Shown: piece by piece, positions 45,931-57,180 of the stretch
Layout of the letters: each line of letters starts with the position of its first letter
Position numbering within the stretch: position 1 is the stretch's first letter
Assembly (NCBI GenBank): GCA_903813345.2
Contig: CAIIXF020000003.1
Coordinates: 24,629,248 to 24,693,247 of the forward strand
DNA: 64,000 nucleotides
From: Owenia fusiformis
Lineage: Eukaryota > Annelida > Polychaeta > Sabellida > Oweniidae
Direction of reading: 5' to 3'
Position numbers and translations under genes: made by a program
Notes under the pieces: model-generated
Seen by the model: only the letters and a program-made list of their open reading frames with translations
Told to the model about the DNA's origin: nothing
Databases searched by the model: none

Positions 45931-47519
45931 AACAATTGTCAATTTAAATTTATTTGAATAATGGATAACTTCACTTTTGTAACCTTGTTGCAAGAAGCTT
46001 AAACCTCTGCAAAGCACAACAGGTGAGTAATAAACTTACTTTTGTGACAGGACAATATTTATCAATTTATCGGAGAATAAATACCTTCATCAAATGCTTT
46101 CATTCACATTGAATTTGTGAAAATGGTTTATTTTAATGACTTATGTAGAATTCCTTTTGTTATTGACATTTGATGTCGTGGCAGAGTGCCAAAAGAATTA
46201 GCTGGCTGGATCTATCAACTGTCAATATAATTTTATCGCTACTCTCTATTGATTGAATTAATTCAATTTGAAAAATCAAAATGAAACAATTGTTCTTTAC
46301 TTGGAACAAACATAATGATTTCAGGAGTGTTGAAGAAATGAGTAACCAAGTCATTTGGTTCTAGACAAACTGAATGCAAGACTGTTGTGCATTAATTTAT
46401 GTCTCCAATTTGAAGAGTTATTTATTCAGTTATACCTCATTTATCCCATTCTGTTATGCTTGGGAGTCGGTAAGACCTTTGAAGGTCAGTGTGACCGTAG
46501 TTGCTCCAACAGTTAATTACAATGACATGTTACACATGTCGAAGTATGGAACTGTCATGGATTTCTTGACATCAAATTAATCAAGAGTGATGAGTAAGTG
46601 ACACTTCCAAAGATTAAATAGAAATAATCAGGAAGCCCCTCTCAACTCTTATTGCTTTTGCTCTGCAACAGACTGAAACTGGGTTATTGTGACAATGTCA
46701 AATATAGTGTTGCGATCAGATCATACACATATTTTTTCAATTGTTACCTAAAAAGGATGAGCAACTCTTAACATTATGACACAACAACTCTATTAAGCAT
46801 CAAAAGCAACAATTGGAAACAACAACAAAATTAACATTATCATAAATTTGTTGATGTAATATTTCTATCTTTTGATTGATTATCCTTCAAGCATGTATGC
46901 TTCTATTGAATGCCAAGAGCAAGGCTGAATTAATCTCAAAATACATGGTTTTTTGATGAAAAAGATGTGATGAATCTCAAAAGGCCAATGTGACTCAAGT
47001 TCACTCGGAACCTCGCTTGATTGATCAAAGTCAAATGATACTAGTGTATTGTATTTTGTTAAACTCCAGGCTACAAGACTGTTTAATTTGATCTTGTGTG
47101 ACTTCTGATTAATATTCACATGTTTGGCTAAATCAAGCATGAAGCTGATAGGTAACAAAATCTTCAAAGAGTATTCTTGTGGAAAGACACATTAACCTTT
47201 AAGCTATGAAGGCAGTCATGCACACACACTAAGAATAACTTTACCTTAGTGTTGCATGATGGTAATTCATCAAATGATTCAAAATCGTGTTTTGATCATA
47301 ATTTAGGATGCTCTAATTGAGAATAGGAAGATATGCTTTTACAGCTACTTCCCTGTTATGCAATCAGACAATGATTATGCATGGAGGTATATTGCTATTC
47401 TTTTGGAATGAAATTAAGAAATATTATATTTTATACTGTATTATCCGACAGTAGGTGCCATTATCCTCAAAAATCAGTTGACACATTTGGTTTCCATTCT
47501 GTATTATGCCTTTGGAATA
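45931..47519. other. Anonymous DNA
   Basis: No feature was recognised. A minus-strand open frame at 46880-47167 (95 codons) has no start context, splice sites or family match. Confidence 0.45.
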
Positions 47520-47605
47520 AAGGACTTTCAAGAAAAAAAATTTCAAAATGGCTACACGATTCAAAATTGCCACCATTTTGCATGAAAAAGTATGTCTTTT
47601 TTCGT
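47520..47605 (+). repeat. Fragment of the TCCCACC-type dispersed repeat
   Basis: AAAATGGCTACACGATTCAA and AATTGCCACCATTTTGCATG match the AAAATGGC.../CCACCATTTTTCGTAAAAAA portion of the repeat at 31158. No termini are present. Confidence 0.65.
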
Positions 47606-47848
47606 AACTTGAAAACCAGCCATAGGATCATTTCTTTTTGTTTTTTGATGTATTTACAATAAACAGATAGAGTAAGTTGTATACAAAACTGTAAGTTGAT
47701 CAAGAGAGATTACCTTCCTTTCGGTTGATGGAAATCTCCTAACCATGGTCAATGTACAGACACCCTTGTCAACATATAGTTATTTTTTAAAAATTGTACC
47801 CAGTGAATAATATTTGCAGTCCAATCTCAATGTTAGACATGTATACTA

Positions 47849-48366
47849 CAGGGTGAGCCAAGAAAGGTAACCAAAGATAAATGTTAATACCTCAGTCATC
47901 CACCATGGGTTTAGGGTCATATTTTGCATTATTTAATCTTGTTCAATGTTCCTTCATTCCACTAAGTTTCCTTTCTCTATATCCAATGGTCAAGATTTTA
48001 TGACCATTGTACAAAACATGCTCTAAATGCCAAAACATGCCAATGTTGCCATATGAACCCCCAGAATTGTATCTTTGGGGCTATTTCATGAGAGAGTTGA
48101 CACAAAAAGAGATTGTAAGGGAATGGAGAGTCATTACAAAAATATTTGTGAGCATGTAGTCAGAACAACTTCACCCGACATGTCTCCAGAGAGGGGACCA
48201 GCATTTTGAGCATGTTTTGTAAAATGGCCATAAAATCATGACCATTTGGAGCAGACCAATGAAACTTGATAAACTGATATAAAACTGAACAAGGATCAGA
48301 CTTTAAACCCATGATGGATGACTGAATTATTAAAATTTATTTGGGTTACCTTTTTGGCTTACCCTG
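47849..48366. mobile_element. Mariner-type foldback with transposase tail
   Basis: Left end CAGGGTGAGCCAAGAAAGGT and right end, reverse-complemented, CAGGGTAAGCCAAAAAGGTA. TA lies at 47847-47848 and 48367-48368. The inverted arms pair for about 185 bp, far longer than ordinary mariner ends. The right arm overlaps the last codons of a transposase-like frame, so the left arm is an inverted copy of the element's own 3' end. This structure would arise by internal deletion plus end duplication. Confidence 0.85.
48049..48222 (+). pseudogene. Relic C-terminus of a mariner-like transposase
   Basis: Within the 47849 element, one frame reads PPELYLWGYFMREL near 48058-48099, then TCLQRGDQHFEHVL and a stop at 48220-48222. 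LWGY after a P-rich segment, and a C-terminal HFEH-L motif, are conserved in the DD-D catalytic tail of mariner-like transposases. The frame is intact except for one internal stop at 48157-48159. Everything upstream, including the first two catalytic aspartates, is deleted, so it cannot be active. Confidence 0.65.
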
Positions 48367-48844
48367 TAGTGTAACCAGGTTTATTGAAATCAACTTTGTT
48401 CAATGAATTATTTCATGATAAATTCTTGAACATCTCTAGAAACCAATTAATGTAACCTAGAGAATGGTGTGTGATTCTACCTCACTGTATTACGTAACAA
48501 AGAGACTATATGAGAGAGCGGTCAGCTGTTGGTTAATCACTTGTGGTTCAGCTTGTTAGTTACACAGAGCTAATAGCATGGCTACTCCAATGGATAATTC
48601 AGACTATGAAGACAAATTGTATCATGTTGTGCGATTATTTACATGGCTTATGGAAACAAAATAAAATAAGTGTGAATTGTATATATGCATTTGTTCGACT
48701 TGTACTGAAGTTCATGTAATTATTAAACATTGTATTCCCAAATATACACATATAAGAGTGATTTTGCTCAAACAAAGTGTGAAAACTTGAACAAACCGTG
48801 TATAAAGTACTAACAATTACTTCTTTGTGTGGGAGATATCAAAT

Positions 48845-49945
48845 GAACATCGCCTGTAGAATTTTTTATACAGTTGAAACCCTTTAACCTTCTGCACTCC
48901 GACTTATTTCAGCAAATATATCCCACGCATCTGACTTATTTTTCAAAAATGATATGCCTGGACTAAATAATTAATATCTCAATAACTACTGAATGAATCT
49001 GGATAAAATTTTCACAAAGGGAAGATACACTAGCGTGGCTCATGAGAAAAATGTTCTCATGGATCTTTTCCGTACATAAACACGACTGGGCTTGAATATA
49101 CCATGAATACTCCTCCAGAATCCGCCGTTTCGCCCCTCGGGAGATTCAAAGTCTGGTCAGAATCCAAAACTGAATTTGCAGAGATCGAATGTTCTTCTTT
49201 TCAGTTCAGAAAATATTCTAGTTTCTATTTTCGATGACCATTATCGGCTTCCAAGAGCCTAAAGAGCTCGAAATCGCAATCCATTTCCTCCACATTTTCG
49301 TTGTGATCGTATTTGGCCGTCATTTTGTACGATTTGTTCACTAAAAACGACTTAAACACTGTTGAATTGTTGAATTGAGAAATATTTTTCGAAACATCGC
49401 CATTTCTAGGTCAACAGGAAGTCACCTACTAAGGACTGAATAAATCGGGCAATCTAATTGGATCATAAGAACGGCGGGAAAAAGTAAAGTTTTCAAAAGT
49501 TAGATTTGTGTCGTCCGGATCCGCCGGTGGATTCTGGGGGTAGTTTTGAATGGGCGGACGCGGTCGCCGGTGGTCTGCTAAAGGTTAAAGGACCTTTGCT
49601 CATGAAGAAATTTTAAAATGGCCGTCATTTTTGTACAAAAAGTAAATACCAGTTGTCGGATGTGGTCTAGATTTAATGTGCCAATACTCAAGAAGGAATG
49701 CGGATTACAAAATTTCCTTCATTTTAATCTCAGGAAAAACATGATTTTTTGATAATACATAGTGGTCCAAATTTCACATGCTAATGCCTTTAATCTAGAA
49801 AAAATGAGACAATACTAGTCTACAACTTCCTGGTTATTTCTGTCACGTAATGTTCAAAATGATGACGATTAGATAAAGTATGTTTTGTTTGAAGGGATTT
49901 GCTACTCAGAGCTGTTGCTTTTTCTAGTTTACTGTAGTTTTCTGA
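48845..49945 (+). repeat. TCCCACC-type dispersed repeat, split by a piggyBac-type element
   Basis: Before 48884 the sequence reads TTTTTTATACAGTTGAAACC. After 49589 it continues AGGACCTTTGCTCATGAAGA, AAATTTTAAAATGGCCGTCA and TTTTTGTACAAAAAGTAAAT, as in the repeat at 31158. The end TATGTTTTGTTTGAAGGGAT (49877-49896) parallels TATGTTTTGTTTGGTGGGAT at 33071-33090. Confidence 0.7.
48888..49584. mobile_element. PiggyBac-type non-autonomous element
   Basis: TTAA at 48884-48887 and 49585-49588. The left end CCTTCTGCACTCCGAC and right end (reverse-complemented) CCTTTAGCAGACCACC share CCTT..GCA. CC-starting ends at TTAA are typical of piggyBac elements. The 697-bp interior is GC-richer than the window (for example 49525-49575) and non-coding. 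Removing it restores the host repeat with a single TTAA. Confidence 0.75.
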
Positions 49946-50380
49946 TTAAATAAGGCCAATAAACTTCACATTATCCTGAAACATTATGTTCTATGTAGAA
50001 AACTTCCTTTACACAGTTTATACTATGATGCATACACCAACAAGGTGTTGTAAATTCTTTCTGATGATTGTATCATTAGTCTTCAAACCTTTTAACATAT
50101 CCACAATCTGTTTCGATTACAGCTATGTTAACACTAACTTGAAAAGAAAGATCAGAAGCTTAACCCAGGAACGTCATAATTAATACATCCCCGTATGTTT
50201 TTCTGTACCTTATCATGCTCTTCCTGTTTTGTTGGATTTTCACATTTGTTGGGGAATCCTACTTTATAATAGTTAAATTACTTTGAACACTTTTGGAACT
50301 TATTCTAATTAAAAATAAAGTGATATTTTCATGAATGTTTGTGTAAATTACTTTACAGTTCTTAAGGATAGTTAACCATG

Positions 50381-50580
50381 CCTGTTGTGCCTGCTTTGGT
50401 GTGTTTGAGCGTTAACATCCTCTGCTTCGAGTTGGATGACTTACAAAAGAACCTTTTTTTGGTTGTCGAGTTGGCCGAGAGGGTTTGAGCACCAGAAGTT
50501 TCAAGCTAGGTGTATAGGTGCCGTAACCACAAGGTTGCAAGCTCGAGACCCGTCTGCTTGTATTTATTCATTTTTCATTA
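50381..50580 (+). mobile_element. tRNA-derived SINE, best-preserved copy
   Basis: Head CCTGTTGTGCCTGCTTTGGT and GTGTTTGAGCGTTAACATCC, then CCTTTTTTTGGTTGTCGAG, A-box TTGGCCGAGAGGGTTTGAGC (50471-50490), GTGCCGTAACCACAAGGTTG, B-box GCAAGCTCGAGACCCG (50537-50552) and tail TGTATTTATTCATTTTTC. The head matches the inverted copy at 20990-21180, so the family has a conserved 5' extension of about 80 bp upstream of the A-box. Confidence 0.85.
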
Positions 50581-50907
50581 GTAATTATATAATGATATTT
50601 TTTTTCTGTCTCTTCAAAGCCCAGATCTGGATCAACATGAAGAGCCAGAGTTGACGTAAACATTCAGAATATTACTTTTTATATTAATCAAGGTGATAAT
50701 TTGATCAATTTGTTTTTCAGTGCAACATACAAGATTTCTTTTAGCTCAACCCCTTCATTCCAGTGCCCAGGGTGCCATGGGTGTTCAAAGTTCAAAACAA
50801 ACAACTTCTTATAAATACAGCACTCACATTTGCTATTTCTGTATTAGCTGTATCATGTTTTGTTTTAAATCACATTTACCTAAACTAAAATAAACTATTC
50901 CTTTAAA

Positions 50908-51081
50908 ATGGATCATGCGTGTAGCAACTGCAACAATACTGTTCTTAGATCAAAAAACAATCCATCTACAGTAAATTGCACAACCAATTCAGCGGCAATA
51001 TCTCCTAAGGTTATTGAACCCAAAGAGGATGCAAATGATGATATCTGGGCAAAACGCTTTGGGTATAAGTATGACTCCTAG
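50908..51081 (+). CDS. Small ORF or terminal exon candidate, unrecognised
   Basis: An ATG-initiated frame of 57 codons ends in TAG. The C-terminal half (KVIEPKEDANDDIWAKRFG and then YKYDS) has a protein-like, non-repetitive composition unusual for this window; the N-terminal part has CSNC and NC pairs. A TATAAATA string lies at 50811-50818, about 90 bp upstream of the ATG. Alternatively an acceptor-like CCATCTACAG (50971-50980) could open a last exon in the same frame. No polyadenylation signal follows closely. No family was recognised; it may be chance. Confidence 0.3.
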   Translation: MDHACSNCNNTVLRSKNNPSTVNCTTNSAAISPKVIEPKEDANDDIWAKRFGYKYDS

Positions 51082-52515
51082 TTATAACAATTACACCACT
51101 CTGAAAGTAGAACATTTTGTATCAAGTTATGTATGTGTTACATATCCAAATCATTTGTTGATGTTGGAGAGGATCTCGTCAAGTGTTTTCATAAGGTCTA
51201 AATCTTCACTTGAGTGTTATGTTTTACTGTAAACACATGTCTATACAGGAAATCCATTTATTTGGACCAATGAAGATTAACAAGAATATAATTACTTAGA
51301 AAAATCTATAATTGATATATCTGACACTAAAAAGACATAGATATATGAATAGCATACAGAACACACACATGCTAAAAACTAAACAAATTATTCAATATAT
51401 CAACAAGGAATGTAACTATATACATGTAAATGTATACATTTTAAGATAATAGTAGTTCTTATTCTGCCATATGTAAAAATGAAAAAAGGTTTTCAGCTGT
51501 TATGTTCCTAGATTTATTCTAAGCCGGATATATATTTGTATTTAAATCAAAAATGATTTATTGCATTTGTTAATATCACATCAATATTACGTCCATAAGG
51601 AAGAATTTAATCAATGATTATTCAATGAAGGTTACTTAAGTAAAAGAGCATTGCTCATTCCACCTCTCGTTCCTCAAAAATTGTATTGTGAATTGATAAC
51701 TCAATTAAGACCTGACAATGTTATCTCATTTCATCCCTTGAATATAGTTTAGTCTCCACTATAGTGTGCTTTGATTGGACATCAATGAAATAATTAAGTA
51801 ATCTCACCTTTAAATGGTTGCTTCTTGGCTTTTTCAGAATGGCGTGTAAAATTTATAAATTGGCTCGGTCTGTAAACTGGTCTCAAGTTCATTTTTCCCA
51901 TTTATCATCACTCTTGCAATAAGTAGATTTGCTCCCATCCTTATGGATAGCTCAAACACATACCTTTTCCCCTGCGTATAATATACCTCCCAGTATGGCT
52001 CTTATACATGATTTCTCTCAGAAATGTCTATAGATACTTGTTTTTATTGCATTCTACACAGTTCATAAAATTGATGGTGCATCTATTTAGTACATGATAT
52101 TCAAATTTCTGTCCCATTTGGATTCCATAACGTGACTATCATTACATTTTACAACTTGGTAATTATGTTATCTTTGATTGTTTTCCTACAGACACGCTTG
52201 GCACTTATATAAACATCGGGCTTTCATTAGTACCCAACACATATTTTTGTGAAATAAAATAGAAATGTTTTCCAATCATTGTTTTTTTAAATGTAACTGA
52301 TTCTGAAGTTCTATGTTTATTCTTCACTGAGCTGTAAATATGTAAGCACAATTGTTTCAAAACCTAGAAGAGTGTAATAAGTTATGAGGAATACATTATA
52401 TTATTCATATCTTATAATGGTTCCCAAAATTATGTGTAGGGTACTACTTATACTGAATTCATTTTTGGATACATTTTGTTTACTTGTTCCTGCTATCTGA
52501 TCTTGGAAACAACTT
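51082..52515. other. Anonymous AT-rich DNA
   Basis: No feature was recognised. Confidence 0.45.
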
Positions 52516-52890
52516 AAGACATATTTTTAGACTGATTGGTTACAAACATATATGTAGGATGTTAAAACCTGTTTCTCTTAATCTCAAATGTGAATTTGTA
52601 ATACTCTAGTGTTTTTGGGCTGATAAGATACATATATTATATACATATTTTTAGACTGATTGGTTACAAACATAAATGTAGGATGTTAAAACTGGTTTCC
52701 TTATCTCTTAATTTAAAATGTGAATTAGTATCTAGTATTTTTTGGACTGATTAGCTATATTTTATATACATGTAGGATGTTAATATGGGTTTCCTTACAT
52801 GCAAGTTGTTTCCTTATATATCTCTTATTTTGAATGTGGATTAGCCATATATGTAAGATGTTAACTCATGATTTCCTTAACTCTTAATTT
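52516..52890. repeat. 90-125-bp degenerate tandem repeat
   Basis: ACTGATTGGTTACAAACATA and ATGTAGGATGTTAAAAC recur near 52531 and 52655, with decayed units near 52746 and 52845. Each is followed by TTTCCTTATCTCTTAATTTA-like and AATGTGAATTAGTA blocks. Confidence 0.75.
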
Positions 52891-54589
52891 AAAATTTCAG
52901 TATAATACCAAATTAATTTGACTTACCATTTTGTTAATTTCCTCTAGACATTGTATTTTCTTCTTTTACTCATAAAATTATTCAATTCTTCTTTAACAAA
53001 ATGATAGTATCCTCCTTTTTTCACATATTCTGTTGACATTAAGGTAATAATATTTAAGTTATTTAAAAGTCAATATTCAATCTACATTCCTCAATATCCT
53101 TATATATAATCTTTTCAAAATGTTGTGCTTTTTTGCATTCTTTCAAATTTTCATATCATATTTCTTGAAGATTTCAGTAGTATGAGTTTATCAGTCGATG
53201 ATTGCCAAATAGATATCGCAGCGCAAACCTATCTTAATCTCATCGGTAATCTCAGTGTTCGTGTCTTGATCTGCCTGTCTCTATTAAGCTATCAGCGATC
53301 TTCCTGGGATTGTTTGTTTACTGAAAATATAGATGCTCCTATTTGTATCTGAATCAATAGTGCCAGTCTTGCTTGAAACAGGCTTAAGCACAATTCTTTA
53401 TTCATCTTTTCTAATTTTTCAATCAATTATGATATTTTAATGTATTGTTCATCCAGTTTATACTGGTATATCACTTTTGTTCATGATTTTCTTCATACTG
53501 TTTATATTCTGAAAGTACCTTACTTTGCATTCCGCTATGCATTCAATTAGGTAGCTTTTTTCAAATTTAAATTTCAAATTTTCAAATGTCATGGTTTAAC
53601 TATGAAATGTTACTTTGTGATTACTTTCGTCTTACAAATCTATAAACAGATTTTGATATTTAAAGAGCTGTGTTATGGTTTATTATAAGAGAACAATACA
53701 ACTACCACAAGTGTTAATCCACTGAATCAATTCACACAAAACAATATGTCCTTGAAAAAATCTTTATTTAATTCAGGAACCATTTTCAATATCACCAGAC
53801 ATCGCAAAGGCAATAACCTAGCAGCGTCCTGAGACTCTAGAATTAAGAAATCCCAAAAGGTACATAGTATAATACAATTGAGGTCTGGGATGATTGACAG
53901 TTTCGCCAAACAGATGCTTAAGAGTGTGAAAGTTTGTTATAAACTGGAAACCCCTGCTAATATTGATGCAAGGAATCAAATATATTGGTGTACATCTAGA
54001 CAACTCAGCAGGTACTTCAAATTACAGCAATATGTTGACTTCATTACACATTTCTCTGTTTGTTGATATATTCCTATATTGGCATCAAAATGTGTGTTTA
54101 TTTTATTGAAAGTGAACATTTGAAGATCACAAACACATTACCTAAATATGGAATAAGGCTATAGGAGCTTCATTTAATGTTTTACATCTTGTTTGCATGA
54201 TTTGGACATGTAGATTTTCGTTGGATGCAAACATAGAATAACTTCTTATGGTCTTAATATTGTATACTTGCCCATCCACTTAAAGTAAATCAAAAAGAGT
54301 GATAAAAGTCAATGTATAAAGATCAACATAATTGTAAATTATTAATGGGCCTATAGGAAGACCAGTTTTGTACTGATAAAGCTACCCAGACTAAATATAG
54401 CTTTCGAATCAAATAAAACATAAAAAATCAGCAGAACATATTCTCACATGTACTGCAATGTTGCTGCTTATGTTTATGTGATAATAAACAAATAAGAGTA
54501 TAATACAATATTACAAATTTGAAAATAGACAGAGAGCACATATAAGTGTTGAAAGATGAGAACATTTGAAAACAAATGATTAACACCAT
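52891..54589. other. Anonymous DNA
   Basis: No bounded feature. A slightly GC-richer patch (53770-54020) is open on both strands for 60-62 codons but lacks splice signals and any recognisable motif. Confidence 0.45.
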
Positions 54590-54720
54590 CAAACCAATCT
54601 TGAGTTGGCCCAGGTGGCTTGAGTGCCAGCACGGTCAAACTAAGCGAATGGGTACTGTATCCACAAGGTTGCGGGTTCGAGATGTGTATGCTCGTTGTGT
54701 TTATCCATTTATGCAGTGGC
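54590..54720 (+). mobile_element. tRNA-derived SINE
   Basis: A-box region GAGTTGGCCCAGGTGGCTTG (54602-54621), then GGGTACTGTATCCACAAGG, B-box TTGCGGGTTCGAGATG (54669-54684) and tail CGTTGTGTTTATCCATTT. The B-box is the closest to consensus among the six copies. It is not a tRNA gene because no cloverleaf can be formed. Confidence 0.85.
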
Positions 54721-56034
54721 ATTACTATATACACATCCTGAAAATATTGAAAACATAATTGTCATCATTTATAAAAAAATAACCTGTTGATGGCATACTA
54801 TATCACAAACTGATGAATTCATACTAATCATACACTGTTATTGATTGTAAAGAGGAACTAAGTGACCATTGAATTAAATAATTGATATGATTTAGTGTCC
54901 CTTGTGGGGTATATAAAATACCTATTGAAAGTTCTTATCTTACTCAGATACATATTGTAACTGAATTGGCGTCTAGTTGTGTCGTAATGTTAACTTAATA
55001 AAAATAAATGAGGGTCATAATAATGAGTTATAGATCACAAATAAGGTAATAACATGGGCATCGGTACTGTGGATACTTGCGCTTAAAATTGCCTTTTCAA
55101 CATGTCTCTGATTTTTTGACATTCTGACCCCGGAATATCTCATTGAACAGTGTTATTTTTTGAATAACTGTATAATAAGGTTTGTTGTCTCCATGGTTTT
55201 CACACAATTTTTACTTCTCCCCAACCTTAACTTTTTGCATTTTAAAACTGAAATTCAATATATTTTTAGTCAGAAGCTGGCATTTCAACTGTATTATTGA
55301 TTACTATTTTATATCAAGAGAGAAAGGATAGCGTATGTTCATTTTGATCTACGTTTAATTTCTGTTATTAATTCCTACTTCAAAGAGTCTTCACTAGATA
55401 TATATTATTGACTGTTTTTCGTAGACGGACATCATACCTCTACTTATAGGGATGATGCCACAATTTTATGAATAATCATCCAATTTGTATCCAGTCGTGC
55501 ATAGAAATGCCTGTATTTAATACTGTACTGCACGCTATTTTTGGGGTTTTCAAGTTCAAACAGATTCATGATGAGGTTACGGTGATTTGCATTAAGTGTA
55601 TTGAATCAAATATTGTCTTTTAGGTTTTTATTGATGAGCGAAATTCGCCACTTATGTCAAATCCAACATAAATCAAATATCGGAAGTAACTGTCTAGGGA
55701 TTTGTTGGAAATGAATCTTCAGAAATTCATGACAATTCTATGATTCCTATAAAACCAAATGTCTACACTTCTCAACCTATGTTATATTGTATGCAGTGAT
55801 AAGAAATATGTCTAGAGGAACCAAGAGGGTCCATAAATATGTTGGATTATGGCGACGGCTTTTGTGAATGGATGTTGACCCTTTGAAACGCCTATTGACT
55901 TGGAGACTGGATTTTATCTATCCCACATCATTTGAGACTGAATACTCTATCTTGTATGAGTACTTGTATCTACAACAATATTTGAGGTTATGAGTATTGG
56001 CTATCAATTTCTAATTTTTTCTTCAACATGTAAT
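54721..56034. other. Anonymous DNA
   Basis: No bounded element was recognised. The segment 55060-55900 is slightly GC-richer but has no inverted ends. Confidence 0.45.
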
Positions 56035-56272
56035 GACTTCAGTATGAATGAAATGTCCCTTGGTCTTCTGGTCTTGGATTGTGATATTGATTCTTGAATG
56101 GTGGGGAGAAAGGGGGTATTAGACATTGTTTCTTTTCACGTTAGATCATGGTTTTGGGCTATATGGGGTTTGTTTTTCTTGATTGGTATGCACTTAGAGT
56201 TTGCTTTTTCTTGCTAAGTTCCATTACAACTTTTGGTCCTTTCCCTTTGGCACTAGTGCTTATATATTTGGG
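56035..56272 (+). repeat. Dispersed repeat family, copy 2
   Basis: Nearly identical to 58545-58747 from TCTTGGATTGTGATATTGAT through TTTGGTCCTTTCCCTTTGGC to ACTAGTGCTTATATATTT. Read on the minus strand it gives a short basic frame beginning PKGKGPKVVMELSKKKQ, echoed by MPKGRVTKTLKKPNKK in the inverted copy at 60965. This suggests the family may derive from the start of an element-encoded or host basic protein. Confidence 0.75.
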
Positions 56273-57081
56273 ATATGTTGGTATTATTGTATGCATGACA
56301 GGAGTTATTTGATTTCATTTTTGTGAAAAAAAAGTTTAAAAACCAACTCCAATACACACAATCCGATGAAATATCTCATTGCTTGATCATTTCCATGATT
56401 AAGTACACTGTTTGAAGCCTATCAATATTATTGACTGTGTAACACTCTAGTCACGTATATAGGTTTGTTCTTAGAGCTGTTTACTGAAGAGACTTCAACG
56501 GCAAATGTACATATTTTTGATAGCTCCCAGTCTCACATTGGTACGTGACAGTGTTATAATGATTGAAGTGGCTTGGTGCCTTTTCCTTACACTATAATAC
56601 TTGAAGAGTTGAAAAATCCTAACATTCTGTAATTTCTCCCACAGTTACATACAAACCTTCTTATCTGTAAATATTGAAGCTAAAAATTGCTTAATTAGTA
56701 AGCTTCAAACTAACCTACAAATTTCAGTTTTTTAAATGTAATAATTATTTCACTTTAATATTATGGGGTAACAGAAAAGAACATTTGGTATATATTAGAC
56801 TCAGCAATAGACATTTCTCTAAGATAAATGACATGAAAGCACATCATATGCTTAAATTTGGGGCTTGATTAATTTGCCACCCATTACCTGGATTTCCACA
56901 CCACACCATGCCTGGTCTGTTTTTTGTAAATACTTCAAATCAGTCAAAAACATTTTCTATCATTAGCTTTCATTGTGTAAGTCTTGGAATAATTTAAAGT
57001 GCACATGTAAGTAAAAAACTATGTGCTTTCATTGGTTCAGAATATCATGTAACAACTAAATTAAATAATTGTGTTGTTTGA

Positions 57082-57180
57082 CATAGTTGGTGAATAGAAC
57101 TCAGTGTTGTTGTATAGAGTTACATGTAAGATTCTTGCTTGCAACATGAGCACTGTGGGTTTGAATCCCGGGTAAACCTA
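57082..57180 (+). mobile_element. tRNA-like SINE of a second type
   Basis: A-box-like TAGTTGGTGAATAGAAC (57084-57100), then GCTTGCAACATGAGCACTG and a good B-box GGGTTTGAATCCCGGG (57157-57172). An A/T-rich tail TATTTTTATTTTTATTTTAT follows. Sequence between the boxes differs from the main SINE family, so it is a different family or a tRNA pseudogene. Confidence 0.6.

Noticed and set aside
54597-54690. A tRNA gene, because of the good A- and B-box
   Set aside because: No acceptor stem or anticodon arm pairs, and five similar sequences nearby share a tail, so this is a SINE.
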